Positions 63,738 to 64,000 of a stretch of 64,000 nucleotides of DNA are shown here, piece by piece; position 1 is the first letter of the stretch; each line of letters opens with the position of its first letter. A model generated the notes under the pieces. It had not been told where the DNA came from. It did not search any database and worked only from the letters and a program-made list of their open reading frames with translations. Made by a program: the position numbers and the translations under genes. Source of the stretch: Ascarosepion bandense (Eukaryota > Mollusca > Cephalopoda > Sepiida > Sepiidae); assembly GCA_037127315.1 (NCBI GenBank), contig JBBBDQ010001156.1, positions 1,185,001 through 1,249,000 on the forward strand, given 5' to 3'.

Positions 63738-64000
63738 ATTATTCTGTAGAACCACATTTCAGTTGCTTCAAGTTTTTCCTTCATCTTTGATGATATTGTC
63801 CAACATTCACTGCCATATTGAAGAACTAACATCACATAGCAATCCAGTACTCTCTTCTTTGTTTCTAGCGAAATTGTCCTGTTTTTTAATACTTTACTCA
63901 ACTTGTGGAATACTTCTTTCGCCATGCCAATTCGCCTTCAGTTCTCAGTGTCGCCATTTCCATTTACTGTTAGAACACTTCTTATGTATTTAAATTTCTG
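63738..64000 (-). mobile_element. RTE-like LINE fragment continuing past the window
   Basis: Frame 63925-63638 reads FHKLSKVLKNRTISLETKKR and LQYGSECWTISSKMKEKLEA, nearly the same as 63460-63630. It lacks the 3' end and continues to the window end. About 100 bp of other sequence separates it from the preceding copy. Confidence 0.8.

Overview
Eukaryotic, AT-rich, repeat-dominated DNA with no recognisable host protein-coding gene, rRNA gene or functional tRNA gene. The mix of tRNA-derived SINEs, RTE- and jockey/CR1-like LINEs, Penelope-like elements (PLEs), mariner/Tc1 relics, Helitron-like ends and very frequent (AT)n/(CA)n/(GATA)n tracts suggests a cephalopod mollusc, most likely an octopus. 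That assignment rests on overall repeat character, not on a marker gene. The window reads as intergenic or intronic sequence in which almost every long open frame is transposon protein or microsatellite translation.

Layout. 1-5.6 kb: an unclassified repeat split by a SINE and a solo LTR, a Helitron-like element, a SINE carrying a hammerhead-ribozyme-like tail, and LINE/SINE 3' ends. 5.6-13 kb: microsatellites, Tc1/mariner-like MITEs, a PLE fragment, a tandemly repeated RTE 3' end and a second hammerhead copy. 13-21 kb: a second Helitron-like copy, a fold-back of PLE long terminal sequences, an RTE fragment and many (AT)n tracts. 21-26 kb: a Penelope-like element broken by two nested insertions, then a decayed jockey/CR1-like LINE with endonuclease and reverse transcriptase. 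26-34 kb: a tRNA-like dimer, an RTE copy split by a Helitron-like element ending in a near-perfect 100-bp palindrome, a solo LTR with an exact 5-bp target duplication, a 187-bp tandem array, a third (damaged) hammerhead copy and two RTE copies. 34.7-36.9 kb: a mariner whose transposase region has grown into eight 178-bp tandem units. 37-46 kb: polypurine DNA, a fourth hammerhead copy, a second PLE and a ~50-bp minisatellite. 46-57 kb: a nest of jockey/CR1-like LINE copies with SINEs sharing the same 3' tail, including the longest intact frame (473 aa reverse transcriptase). 57-64 kb: a 367-bp duplication, RTE fragments, a SINE with a 14-bp target duplication and a second mariner.

How parts relate. 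The jockey/CR1-like LINE and SINE-B share a 3' tail, so the LINE is the probable mobilising partner. SINE-A and the hammerhead SINE have tRNA-type A/B boxes. PLE, RTE and Helitron-like copies act as hosts for later insertions, giving a readable relative chronology. Names used here for families: SINE-A, SINE-B, HH-SINE, and repeats E, F and G are labels of convenience.
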